From assembly GCA_902470905.1 (NCBI GenBank), contig CABRIC010000010.1, forward strand, positions 1 through 45,462: a stretch of 45,462 nucleotides of DNA, written 5' to 3'. The notes beneath the pieces are model-generated. The model had not been told where the DNA came from, did no database searches, and saw nothing but the letters and a program-made list of their open reading frames with translations. Of the stretch, positions 6,594-13,213 are shown in pieces. The DNA is from an uncultured Collinsella sp. (GTDB lineage Bacteria > Actinomycetota > Coriobacteriia > Coriobacteriales > Coriobacteriaceae). A program made the position numbers and the translations under genes. How positions within the stretch are numbered: the first letter of the stretch is position 1; every line of letters starts with the position of its first letter.

Positions 6594-9500
6594 ATGGACA
6601 CCATTAACGATTGGGAAAACCAAGCGCTCACCCATAGGAACCGCCTGGCACCCCATGCGTACTTTATGGGTTATGAGACCGCCGATCTCGCTGCAACGTA
6701 CAGCCGCGAGCTGTCGCGCGGGTTTGTCCAGCTGTCCGGCTCGTGGCAGTTCCGCCTCTTTGAGGGCCCCGCTGCCGTCTCCAACGAGGAACTCTCCACG
6801 TACAAGCCCGAGTGGGATCACGTGGAGGTTCCGCACCTGTGGCAGGTGGACGGCTATGGCAACCTTGCCTACACCGACGAGGGTTTCCCGTTCCCGGTTG
6901 ATCAGCCGTTCATTCCCTCCGACGACCCCACGGGCGTCTACCAGCGCATCGTCAACCTTCCCGCCGTTCCTGCCGGCGCTCGCGAGATCATTCGCTTCGA
7001 CGGCATCGAGAGCTATGGCGAGCTGTACGTCAACGGTCAGTATATCGGCATGACCAAGGGTTCGCGCCTGTCTGCCGAGTTCGACGTGACCGACGCGCTC
7101 GTCGAGGGCGACAACCTGTTTGCGGTCAAGGTCCTGCAGTACAGCGATGGCAGCTACATCGAGGATCAGGACATGTGGTGGGCCTCGGGCATCTTCCGCG
7201 ATGTGTACCTTATGCAGCGTCCCGCCGCGCACCTGGTCGACTTTAGGTTCCGCACGCACCGCGAGGGCGATGCCGCTCTGATCACGCTCGATACGGTTGC
7301 CGAGGGCGCTTCCCGCGTTGTGTTTACGCTCAGCGATGGCGAGAACGTGGTGGCTACGGGTGAGTGCGTCGACAGCCATGCCGAGTGCAGCGTGACCGAT
7401 GCCCACTTCTGGAATCCCGAGGACCCCTTCCTCTACGATCTTACGTTTGAGGTCTACGACGACGACAAGGTGAGCGAGTACGTCCCGCATCGCCAGGGTC
7501 TTGCCGAGGTGACGGTCGAGGGCAATCATATCTACCTCAACGGCACTTACTTTAAAATGCATGGCGTCAACCGCCACGATCACGACGATCACAAGGGCCG
7601 CGCCGTGGGCCTCGATCGCATGCGCCGCGACCTGGAGCTCATGAAGCAGCACAACATCAACGCAGTGCGCACCTCTCACTATGCCAATGACCCGCGCTTC
7701 TACGAGCTGTGTGATGAGTATGGCATCATGCTGGTCGCCGAGACCGATATGGAGAGCCACGGCTTCGAGAATATCGGCAACATCGCCCTGGTTACCGACG
7801 ACCCGGCATGGGAGCCGGCCTACGTCGACCGTATTGAGCGCCTGGTGATGCAGGAGCGCAACCACGCGTGCATCATCATGTGGTCGCTGGGCAACGAGAG
7901 CGGCTATGGCTGCAACATCCGCGCGATGTACGCCAAGGCTCACGAGCTCGATGGTCGTCCGGTCCACTACGAGGAGGACCGCAACGCCGATACCGTCGAC
8001 GTCATTTCCACGATGTACTCCCGTGTGTCGCAGATGAACGACTTTGGTGAGCATCCGTTCCCCAAGCCGCGCATCAACTGCGAGTATGGCCACTCCATGG
8101 GTAATGGCCCCGGAGGTCTGTCCGAGTACCAGGAGGTCTTCGATCGCTGGGATTGCATCCAAGGCCAGTTTATCTGGGAATGGTGCGACCACGGTTTGGC
8201 TGCTGTGACCGAGGACGGCATTGCCTACGATATGTATGGCGGCGACAACGGCGATTACCCCAACAACAGCAACTTCTGCATCGATGGCATGGTGTTCCCC
8301 TGGCAGCAGCCGAGCCCGGGCCTTACCGAGTACGGCCAGGTCATCTGCCCGGTTCGCATGGCTTATGACGCCGAGGCGGGCGAGCTGACTGTCACCAACA
8401 AGCGCTGGTTTACCACCCTCGAGGATGTTTGCCTGTCGGCGGAGACCCTGGTGGACGGCGACGTGGTCTGCCGCAAGACGCTCATGCCCGGTGCGGTTGC
8501 CCCCGGTGAGTCCGTCCAGCTTCCGCTGGTGATTCACGAGGCCGCGGTAGGCGAGACCCTGCTGACTGTGCGCGCCTACACCATGGCCGCTCACGTCTGG
8601 TGCGAGCCGATGTTCCAACTGGGCGCAAACCAGTTTGCCATCGCAAACCATCCGGCGCCGGCCATTGCGGCTCCCACTCGTCCTGAGCTTACGGTCGAGG
8701 AGACCGAGCAGGAGATTCGCATTCACTCCCTCAACGGCGAGCTGACCTTCAGCAAGGTAAACGGCACCGTGAGCGAGTGGAAGGCATCCGGCCGTGACGT
8801 CATGGCCTCTGGTCCCCAGGTTGGTTTTTGGCATCCGCTCGTCGACAACCACGCCCAGGAGTACGACTCCCTGTGGAAGGACAACTTCATTGATGTAATG
8901 CAGACGTCCACCCGCAAGGTTTTTTGGAAGCAGGACGGCAATGCGGTCGTCGTTACCGTGAGCCAACGTATTGCTCCTCCCGTCCGCGCGTTCGGCATGC
9001 GCGTCGAGCTTGTCTACACCGTGCTTCCGAGCGGTCGCGTCGACCTCAAGGTTTCCGGCGAGCCCTACGGCGACTATTCGGACATTATCCCGCGCATCGG
9101 CATCTCCTTTGAGGTTCCTGGTTGCGATCGTGCCGTCGAGTGGTATGGCCACGGCCCGGGCGAGAACTATCCGGACTCGCTGCGTGCCAACCCGGTCGGT
9201 CATTACCGCACTACGGTCGACGACATGTTCACGCCCTACGTTATGCCTCAGGACTGTGCCAACCGCGAGGGTACCCGCTGGGTTGCCCTGCGCTCTAGCC
9301 ACGGTGATGGCGTGCTGGTGACTCGTCCGGCCGACGCCGCTTCCAACCCGTTCTCGTTCTCGGCATGGCCCTATAGCTGCGAGGCTATTGATAATGCCAA
9401 GCACGTCTACGACCTTGTTCCGGGCGACACGGTCACGGTTAACATCAACGACCAGCTGCTCGGCCTTGGCTCGAACTCTTGGGGTTCCGAGGTGCTCGAT

Positions 9501-9602
9501 TCCTATCGCACCCGTTTTGAGAGCTTCAGCTTTGAGGTGTCCCTGCGACCGCTGACGTCTGCCGATTTGGCTCAGGCGCTGGCACCCATTAAGGAGGCAT
9601 AA
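6594..9602 (+). CDS. ebgA: Beta-galactosidase, EbgA-like (GH2)
   Basis: This glycoside hydrolase family 2 enzyme cleaves terminal beta-galactosides such as lactose. The 1002-residue product has the five-domain LacZ layout: N-terminal jelly roll (about 40-215, RFDGIESYGELYVNG), Ig-like domain, TIM barrel (about 325-600, MHGVNRHDHD), and C-terminal domains 4 and 5. The general acid/base is Glu435 in GNESGYG and the nucleophile is Glu497 in INCEYGHSMGNG. There is no signal peptide, so it is cytoplasmic. EbgA is preferred over LacZ because the next gene encodes an EbgC-like protein. The AAGGAG box at 6581-6586 fixes the start. Confidence 0.94.
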   Translation: MDTINDWENQALTHRNRLAPHAYFMGYETADLAATYSRELSRGFVQLSGSWQFRLFEGPAAVSNEELSTYKPEWDHVEVPHLWQVDGYGNLAYTDEGFPFPVDQPFIPSDDPTGVYQRIVNLPAVPAGAREIIRFDGIESYGELYVNGQYIGMTKGSRLSAEFDVTDALVEGDNLFAVKVLQYSDGSYIEDQDMWWASGIFRDVYLMQRPAAHLVDFRFRTHREGDAALITLDTVAEGASRVVFTLSDGENVVATGECVDSHAECSVTDAHFWNPEDPFLYDLTFEVYDDDKVSEYVPHRQGLAEVTVEGNHIYLNGTYFKMHGVNRHDHDDHKGRAVGLDRMRRDLELMKQHNINAVRTSHYANDPRFYELCDEYGIMLVAETDMESHGFENIGNIALVTDDPAWEPAYVDRIERLVMQERNHACIIMWSLGNESGYGCNIRAMYAKAHELDGRPVHYEEDRNADTVDVISTMYSRVSQMNDFGEHPFPKPRINCEYGHSMGNGPGGLSEYQEVFDRWDCIQGQFIWEWCDHGLAAVTEDGIAYDMYGGDNGDYPNNSNFCIDGMVFPWQQPSPGLTEYGQVICPVRMAYDAEAGELTVTNKRWFTTLEDVCLSAETLVDGDVVCRKTLMPGAVAPGESVQLPLVIHEAAVGETLLTVRAYTMAAHVWCEPMFQLGANQFAIANHPAPAIAAPTRPELTVEETEQEIRIHSLNGELTFSKVNGTVSEWKASGRDVMASGPQVGFWHPLVDNHAQEYDSLWKDNFIDVMQTSTRKVFWKQDGNAVVVTVSQRIAPPVRAFGMRVELVYTVLPSGRVDLKVSGEPYGDYSDIIPRIGISFEVPGCDRAVEWYGHGPGENYPDSLRANPVGHYRTTVDDMFTPYVMPQDCANREGTRWVALRSSHGDGVLVTRPADAASNPFSFSAWPYSCEAIDNAKHVYDLVPGDTVTVNINDQLLGLGSNSWGSEVLDSYRTRFESFSFEVSLRPLTSADLAQALAPIKEA

Positions 9603-9605
9603 GCC

Positions 9606-10061
9606 ATGCATGTCTTTAACTCGCGCGCCGATTTCGACGCTCAGATGAAGTCCGTCAAGAAGTGGATGCGTACCGGCCAGGCGCTCGACGGCGTTTCTGA
9701 ACTGCAGCACGATGTGGCGTACTCCATCGGCGACTCGCTGGTGTACTGGTGGGTCTATGCCCGCGAGGCCGCAACCGCCGACCTGGTCGGTCACCGTCGC
9801 TACCATGCCGTGCTCGCTCCGCTCGACGGCGACCTGACCGTCGAGGTTGCCCCCAAGGCAGGCCTCACCTGCACCCGCGCTTACAGCGATATCGATGATC
9901 GCGAGCGCTTTGAGGGGGCGGGGGAGACCGTGACGATTCCCGCCGGCGGCGTTGCCGTCGTCGAAATTGACGAGGCCTACCGTGTCGTGGCCGATGCCGC
10001 GGATCCCCGCGTCGTGGTACTGCACGTGACGGTCGAAGGTTATTCCTTCCCCAACAAGTAG
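9606..10061 (+). CDS. ebgC: EbgC-like beta-galactosidase small subunit (YhcH/YjgK/YiaL family)
   Basis: The 151-residue product belongs to the YhcH/YjgK/YiaL cupin-like family. In E. coli the family member EbgC associates with EbgA and is needed for full activity. It starts 3 nt after the ebgA stop, with its AAGGAGG box inside the end of ebgA, so the two are translationally coupled. That pairing is the main reason for the name. Other members of the family act in sialic acid or sugar-acid metabolism, so a separate enzymatic role is possible. Confidence 0.85.
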   Translation: MHVFNSRADFDAQMKSVKKWMRTGQALDGVSELQHDVAYSIGDSLVYWWVYAREAATADLVGHRRYHAVLAPLDGDLTVEVAPKAGLTCTRAYSDIDDRERFEGAGETVTIPAGGVAVVEIDEAYRVVADAADPRVVVLHVTVEGYSFPNK

Positions 10062-10214
10062 TATTCGTCCGCCTGGACGTTTGCTTCGCGCCGTTAAGGG
10101 GGATGGCTTTGTTGACTCCCTTTTCCCCATTCCCCTTAGCAGGTGCGCCGTCCGTGTTTGCACTTGCAGCTCGGACGGGTTTAGATGACATTTAATAGAT
10201 GATTGGGAGGGCTT

Positions 10215-11678
10215 ATGAGCTCTGAAAAACGAGGAACGATTGGTTCGTTCGCTCTGCTGGGCATGACGGTCGCCGCCGTGTTCGGTATCAAGAACATCAT
10301 CAACAACAACGCGGCCATCGGCTTAGCAGCCGCGCCGTCGTTCTTCTTCGCCACGCTTTTGTACTTTGTCCCCTATACCCTGGTTACCGCCGAGTTCGTC
10401 GGCCTTAACAAGGACTCCGAGTCGGGCGTGTACGCATGGGTTAAGACCTCGATGGGTGGTCGCTGGGCGTTCCTGACGGCATTTAGCTACTGGTTCGTTA
10501 ACCTGTTCTTCTTTGCGTCCGTCCTGCCCAACGTCATCATCTACGCGAGCTACGTGTTCTTTGGTGCCAACGCCGAGCTTTCGCAGCTGTGGATCACCAT
10601 TATCGAGATCGTTGTCTTTGCTATCGCCACGTGGGTTTCGACCAAGGGCGCTAAGTGGATCGGCTCCATTTCCTCCTTCGGTTCGACCGCGGCTCTCGGC
10701 CTGACCGCCGTGTTCATCCTGCTGTCCCTGGCTGCTGCCTTTGGCGGCGTTGAGTTCGCTACGGCTCCTACTCCCGCTAACATGGCTCCCGACATGAGCA
10801 ACTTCGCAACTGCGTGGGGCTTCTTCGGTACGCTTGCCTGGATCATCCAGGGCGTTGGCGGCGCTGAGTCTGTCGGCGTGTTCCTTAACGACCTTAAGGG
10901 TGGCGTCAAGGCCTTCGTGCGCACCGTCGTTATCGCCGGTCTGACCATCGGCCTTCTGTTTGCAGGCGCTTCGCTGCTGGTTAACCTGTTCATCCCCGAG
11001 GGCGGCGTTGCCATCTCCACCGGTATCTTCGACGTATTCGGCGCTGTCTTTGCCCACTTTGGCATTCCCATGGAAGTGTCTACGCGCGCCATCGGCTTGA
11101 TCCTTCTCGCCGCCACGCTGGGCTCCCTCATGATGTGGACCTCTGCTCCCATCAAGGTTTTCTTCACCGAGATCCCCAAGGGCGTTTTTGGTAGCAAGAT
11201 CGTCGAGCTCAACGAGCATGGCATTCCCGCCCGCGCCGCTTGGCTGCAGTTCGCCATCGTCGTCCCCATCCTGATCATCCCGGCCCTGGGCTCCGGTAAC
11301 CTCGACGACCTGCTCATGATCGTCACCAACATGACTGCTGCCACCGCTCTGCTTCCGCCGCTGCTGATTTTGCTTGCCTACTTTATGCTGCGCAAGAACT
11401 TTGACGCCGCTCCCCGTGACTTCCGCATGGGCTCGCGTAGCTTTGGCCTGGTCGTTGCTGCATTCCTGCTCGTGGTCTTCTGCTTCGTGCTTATCTGCGG
11501 CACCATTCCGCTCGATCAGCCTCTGTGGCTGACGCTGGTCTACAACGTTGGCGGCGTGGTTGTCTTCCTGGGCCTTGCCGTGATGTGGTACAACCGCTAC
11601 ATCAACCGCCTGCGCGAGACCGATCCCGAGGCCGCCGAGAACGAGCTGCGCCCCTCCGTCCTTGACATGATGGAGTAA
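10215..11678 (+). CDS. APC-superfamily amino acid permease
   Basis: The 487-residue product is an integral membrane protein with about 12 hydrophobic segments in the amino acid-polyamine-organocation layout; the first transmembrane segment contains the broken-helix region GMTVAAVFGIKNIINN. Glutamate/GABA antiporter-like members are the closest type by feel. The start at 10215 (MSSEKRG) is chosen because GGGAGG lies just before it; a TTG 12 nt upstream overlaps that box. It follows ebgC after 153 bp without a clear strong terminator, so it may be read from the ebg promoter, although an amino acid carrier is not an obvious partner of a beta-galactosidase. The substrate is unknown. Confidence 0.82.
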   Translation: MSSEKRGTIGSFALLGMTVAAVFGIKNIINNNAAIGLAAAPSFFFATLLYFVPYTLVTAEFVGLNKDSESGVYAWVKTSMGGRWAFLTAFSYWFVNLFFFASVLPNVIIYASYVFFGANAELSQLWITIIEIVVFAIATWVSTKGAKWIGSISSFGSTAALGLTAVFILLSLAAAFGGVEFATAPTPANMAPDMSNFATAWGFFGTLAWIIQGVGGAESVGVFLNDLKGGVKAFVRTVVIAGLTIGLLFAGASLLVNLFIPEGGVAISTGIFDVFGAVFAHFGIPMEVSTRAIGLILLAATLGSLMMWTSAPIKVFFTEIPKGVFGSKIVELNEHGIPARAAWLQFAIVVPILIIPALGSGNLDDLLMIVTNMTAATALLPPLLILLAYFMLRKNFDAAPRDFRMGSRSFGLVVAAFLLVVFCFVLICGTIPLDQPLWLTLVYNVGGVVVFLGLAVMWYNRYINRLRETDPEAAENELRPSVLDMME

Positions 11679-11725
11679 CGGCTAGGATTAATCTACGGCT
11701 GTGGAATAAATCGATTCCCTTTCCT

Positions 11726-11755
11726 AAGGAGGGGCCTTACGAGGCCCCTCCTTTT
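11726..11755 (+). terminator. Terminator after the APC permease gene
   Basis: AAGGAGGGGCC (11726-11736) pairs with GGCCCCTCCTT (11743-11753) around a 6-nt loop, and the stem ends in TTTT. Confidence 0.9.
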
Positions 11756-11781
11756 GTGTTTTGGGGCATGGTTTTGGACCC

Positions 11782-12004
11782 CGTGGTCAAAAAATGCCAA
11801 ATATGAGTACTGTTGCAAAAGAGGTGTCATATTTTTCGGCCTGCTCTGAGCGAAAATGGGCTCAAAATCAATTTATCTAACCCCCTTTAAAGGGCGTTTG
11901 ACGGCTTTCAACCTCTTCGAATCGCTCAAAGTAGGCAATTTTGCTCTCGATTTTGCTGCCACTAAATTGGTGACAGTACTCATATTTGCCACTTTTTGAC
12001 CGCG
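11782..12004. repeat. 223-bp element bounded by 32-bp inverted repeats
   Basis: The left arm 11782-11813 and the inverted right arm 11973-12004 match at 29 of 32 positions; the shared core is CAAATATGAGTACTGT. The interior of about 159 bp is A+T-rich compared with the surroundings and has no credible gene, but contains a CCCTTTAAAGGG palindrome. Size and ends resemble a miniature inverted-repeat element (MITE), or a very large foldback RNA. No clear target duplication is visible. It fills the gene-free stretch between the permease and the HPr gene. Confidence 0.65.
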
Positions 12005-12101
12005 AGGTGTTCAGAGGAGCTCTCGAGAAGCATCTAACGGTACAATAGCTACCACATGGCTGGGTTTTGCCGGCCGAATGTACGACGTCGCGGGAGGGGA
12101 C

Positions 12102-12350
12102 ATGGTCGAGTTTACAAAGACGATTAAAGATCCGTTGGGACTGCATGCCCGCCCGGTTGCGCTGCTCTATGACATCATTGCCAAGCATCGTAGCGACGTG
12201 TCGGTCAGCATCGGCGACCGCCATACCGACGGTCGCGACGTTATGGGCCTCATGGCTCTCTACGGCGAGTGCGGCGAGGACATCATCTTCCGCGTTTCGG
12301 GCGTGGATGAGGCTTCCTGCGTTACGTCGATCAGAAACCTCTCACTCTAA
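12102..12350 (+). CDS. HPr-family phosphocarrier protein with Asp46
   Basis: HPr passes phosphate from enzyme I of the sugar phosphotransferase system to EIIA proteins through its active-site histidine. The 82-residue product keeps the active site GLHARP with His15 exactly at the family position. The regulatory site that is Ser46 in Gram-positive HPr (context KSIMG) reads R45-D46-V47-M48-G49, so the HPr-kinase target serine is replaced by Asp. The start at 12102 is chosen for its GGGAGGGGA box and because it puts His at 15; an in-frame ATG at 12078 would add 8 residues. No enzyme I or HPr kinase gene is nearby. Confidence 0.85.
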   Translation: MVEFTKTIKDPLGLHARPVALLYDIIAKHRSDVSVSIGDRHTDGRDVMGLMALYGECGEDIIFRVSGVDEASCVTSIRNLSL

Positions 12351-12358
12351 TCTCAACA

Positions 12359-12391
12359 ATGCAACAAAGGGGACAGTCCCCTTTGTTGCAT
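12359..12391. repeat. 33-bp near-perfect palindrome (GGGGACAG family)
   Basis: Two 16-bp perfect arms, 12359-12374 and 12376-12391, surround a single base; the arm reads ATGCAACAAAGGGGAC. There is no T-run. Shorter relatives with GGGGACAG or its complement in hairpins occur at 5150-5193, 15612-15688 and 35419-35431. Confidence 0.8.
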
Positions 12392-12404
12392 AAATTGGTA
12401 TGAC

Positions 12405-12442
12405 AAGGCACCGCAAAGAGATGATCTTTGCCGCGCCTTTTT
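12405..12442 (+). terminator. Terminator after the HPr gene
   Basis: AAGGC...GCAAAGA (12405-12419) pairs with TCTTTGC...GCCTT (12425-12439) with a small internal loop, followed by a run of T. Confidence 0.75.
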
Positions 12443-12489
12443 GTTTCGTATAGGAAACTTTTTCGAAATCTGAATAGGGACCCTTTCCA

Positions 12490-12543
12490 AAAAGTTAACC
12501 ACGTGCTAGTTTACTATAGCGAACATAGACGTGGTTAACTTTT
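12490..12543 (+). promoter_or_regulatory. feo promoter region flanked by 15-bp inverted repeat
   Basis: AAAAGTTAACCACGT (12490-12504) is repeated inverted at 12529-12543, with 24 bp between the arms. The interior holds a -10-like TACTAT (12512-12517). The repeat brackets the likely start of the feo transcript and is a candidate iron-responsive operator; the regulator itself is not encoded here. Confidence 0.6.
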
Positions 12544-12585
12544 AACGCGTCGATGTTGAGGACGAACTGACGTTAGGAGCCACTC

Positions 12586-12828
12586 ATGTCTTGCGGACCG
12601 CAGATGCCGGCAATGCCGCTTTCGATGGTAAAAGCGGGCGAAACCGTGCGCGTGTCTCGTGTAAAGGGCAATGAGGACATGAAACACCACCTCAAGGACC
12701 TCGGCTTTGTCGAGGGCAACGAAATCCACGTGGTGAGCTCGAGTGGCGCCAATATCATCGTCACTGTGCTGGGCGCACGCTTTGGCATTGATTCCAAGGT
12801 TGCCATGCACATCATGACCGTCGGTTAG
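12586..12828 (+). CDS. feoA: FeoA-family ferrous iron transport protein (first copy)
   Basis: FeoA proteins are small cytoplasmic SH3-fold partners of the FeoB iron channel. This 80-residue copy has an N-terminal extension (MSCGPQMPAMPLSMV), followed by the FeoA core: GETVRVSRVKG, then the HHLKDLGFVEGNEIHVV turn. AGGAG lies 7 nt before the start. A second, different FeoA gene follows after 40 bp, then feoB; two FeoA proteins before one FeoB is a known arrangement. The Cys in the extension might sense redox or metal, but this is speculative. Confidence 0.92.
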   Translation: MSCGPQMPAMPLSMVKAGETVRVSRVKGNEDMKHHLKDLGFVEGNEIHVVSSSGANIIVTVLGARFGIDSKVAMHIMTVG

Positions 12829-12868
12829 TCGACGGTATTTCTGTACGCACTGAAAGGGGGACAAGTAA

Positions 12869-13090
12869 ATGAAGACGTTGGGTGACGTTAAGGTGGGCGA
12901 GAGCTCCACCATCGTCAAGCTTCACGGTGAGGGTGCGCTTCGCCGCCACCTTATGGACCTGGGGCTCATCAAGGGCACTTCGTTCAAGGTCGTGAAGGTT
13001 GCACCGCTCGGTGATCCGGTCGAGATCAACGTGCGCGGCTACGAGCTTTCCATCCGCAAGGAGGAGGCCGCCGTCGTCGAGGTCCAGTAA
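12869..13090 (+). CDS. feoA: FeoA-family ferrous iron transport protein (second copy)
   Basis: The 73-residue product is a standard FeoA domain: KVGESSTIVKLHGEGALRRH, then MDLGLIKGTSFKVVKVAPLG and the C-terminal VEINVRGYELSIRKEEA strands. It is clearly a paralogue of the preceding gene, with the shared (K/M)DLG(F/L) turn, but it is diverged in sequence. AAAGGGGG lies 8 nt before the start. It is the likelier direct partner of FeoB because it is adjacent to it and lacks the N-terminal extension. Confidence 0.93.
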   Translation: MKTLGDVKVGESSTIVKLHGEGALRRHLMDLGLIKGTSFKVVKVAPLGDPVEINVRGYELSIRKEEAAVVEVQ

Positions 13091-13118
13091 GGGCTCACGA
13101 CGTATATTTCTGCAGATA

Positions 13119-13193
13119 AAGTTAGGTTTTTCTAACTTAATGCAGCATCTTTGAAGCACATTATCCAGCCTGCGCGGAGAAAGCAGCGCAGGC
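13119..13193 (+). promoter_or_regulatory. feoA-feoB intercistronic dyads
   Basis: AAGTTAG (13119-13125) and CTAACTT (13132-13138) form a 20-bp dyad that resembles a DtxR-type site in shape. Further on, GCCTGCGC (13168-13175) pairs with GCGCAGGC (13186-13193) around a 10-nt loop, just before the AAGGAAGAAGGA ribosome-binding region of feoB. The first may be a second metal-responsive operator and the second an RNA hairpin that sets the feoB to feoA expression ratio. Confidence 0.45.
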
Positions 13194-13213
13194 ACACAAG
13201 GAAGAAGGATTGA

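Noticed and set aside
6570..10163. Minus-strand frame of 1197 residues opposite ebgA-ebgC
   Set aside because: It is an antisense shadow with no recognisable domain; ebgA and ebgC on the plus strand have complete catalytic and family motifs.
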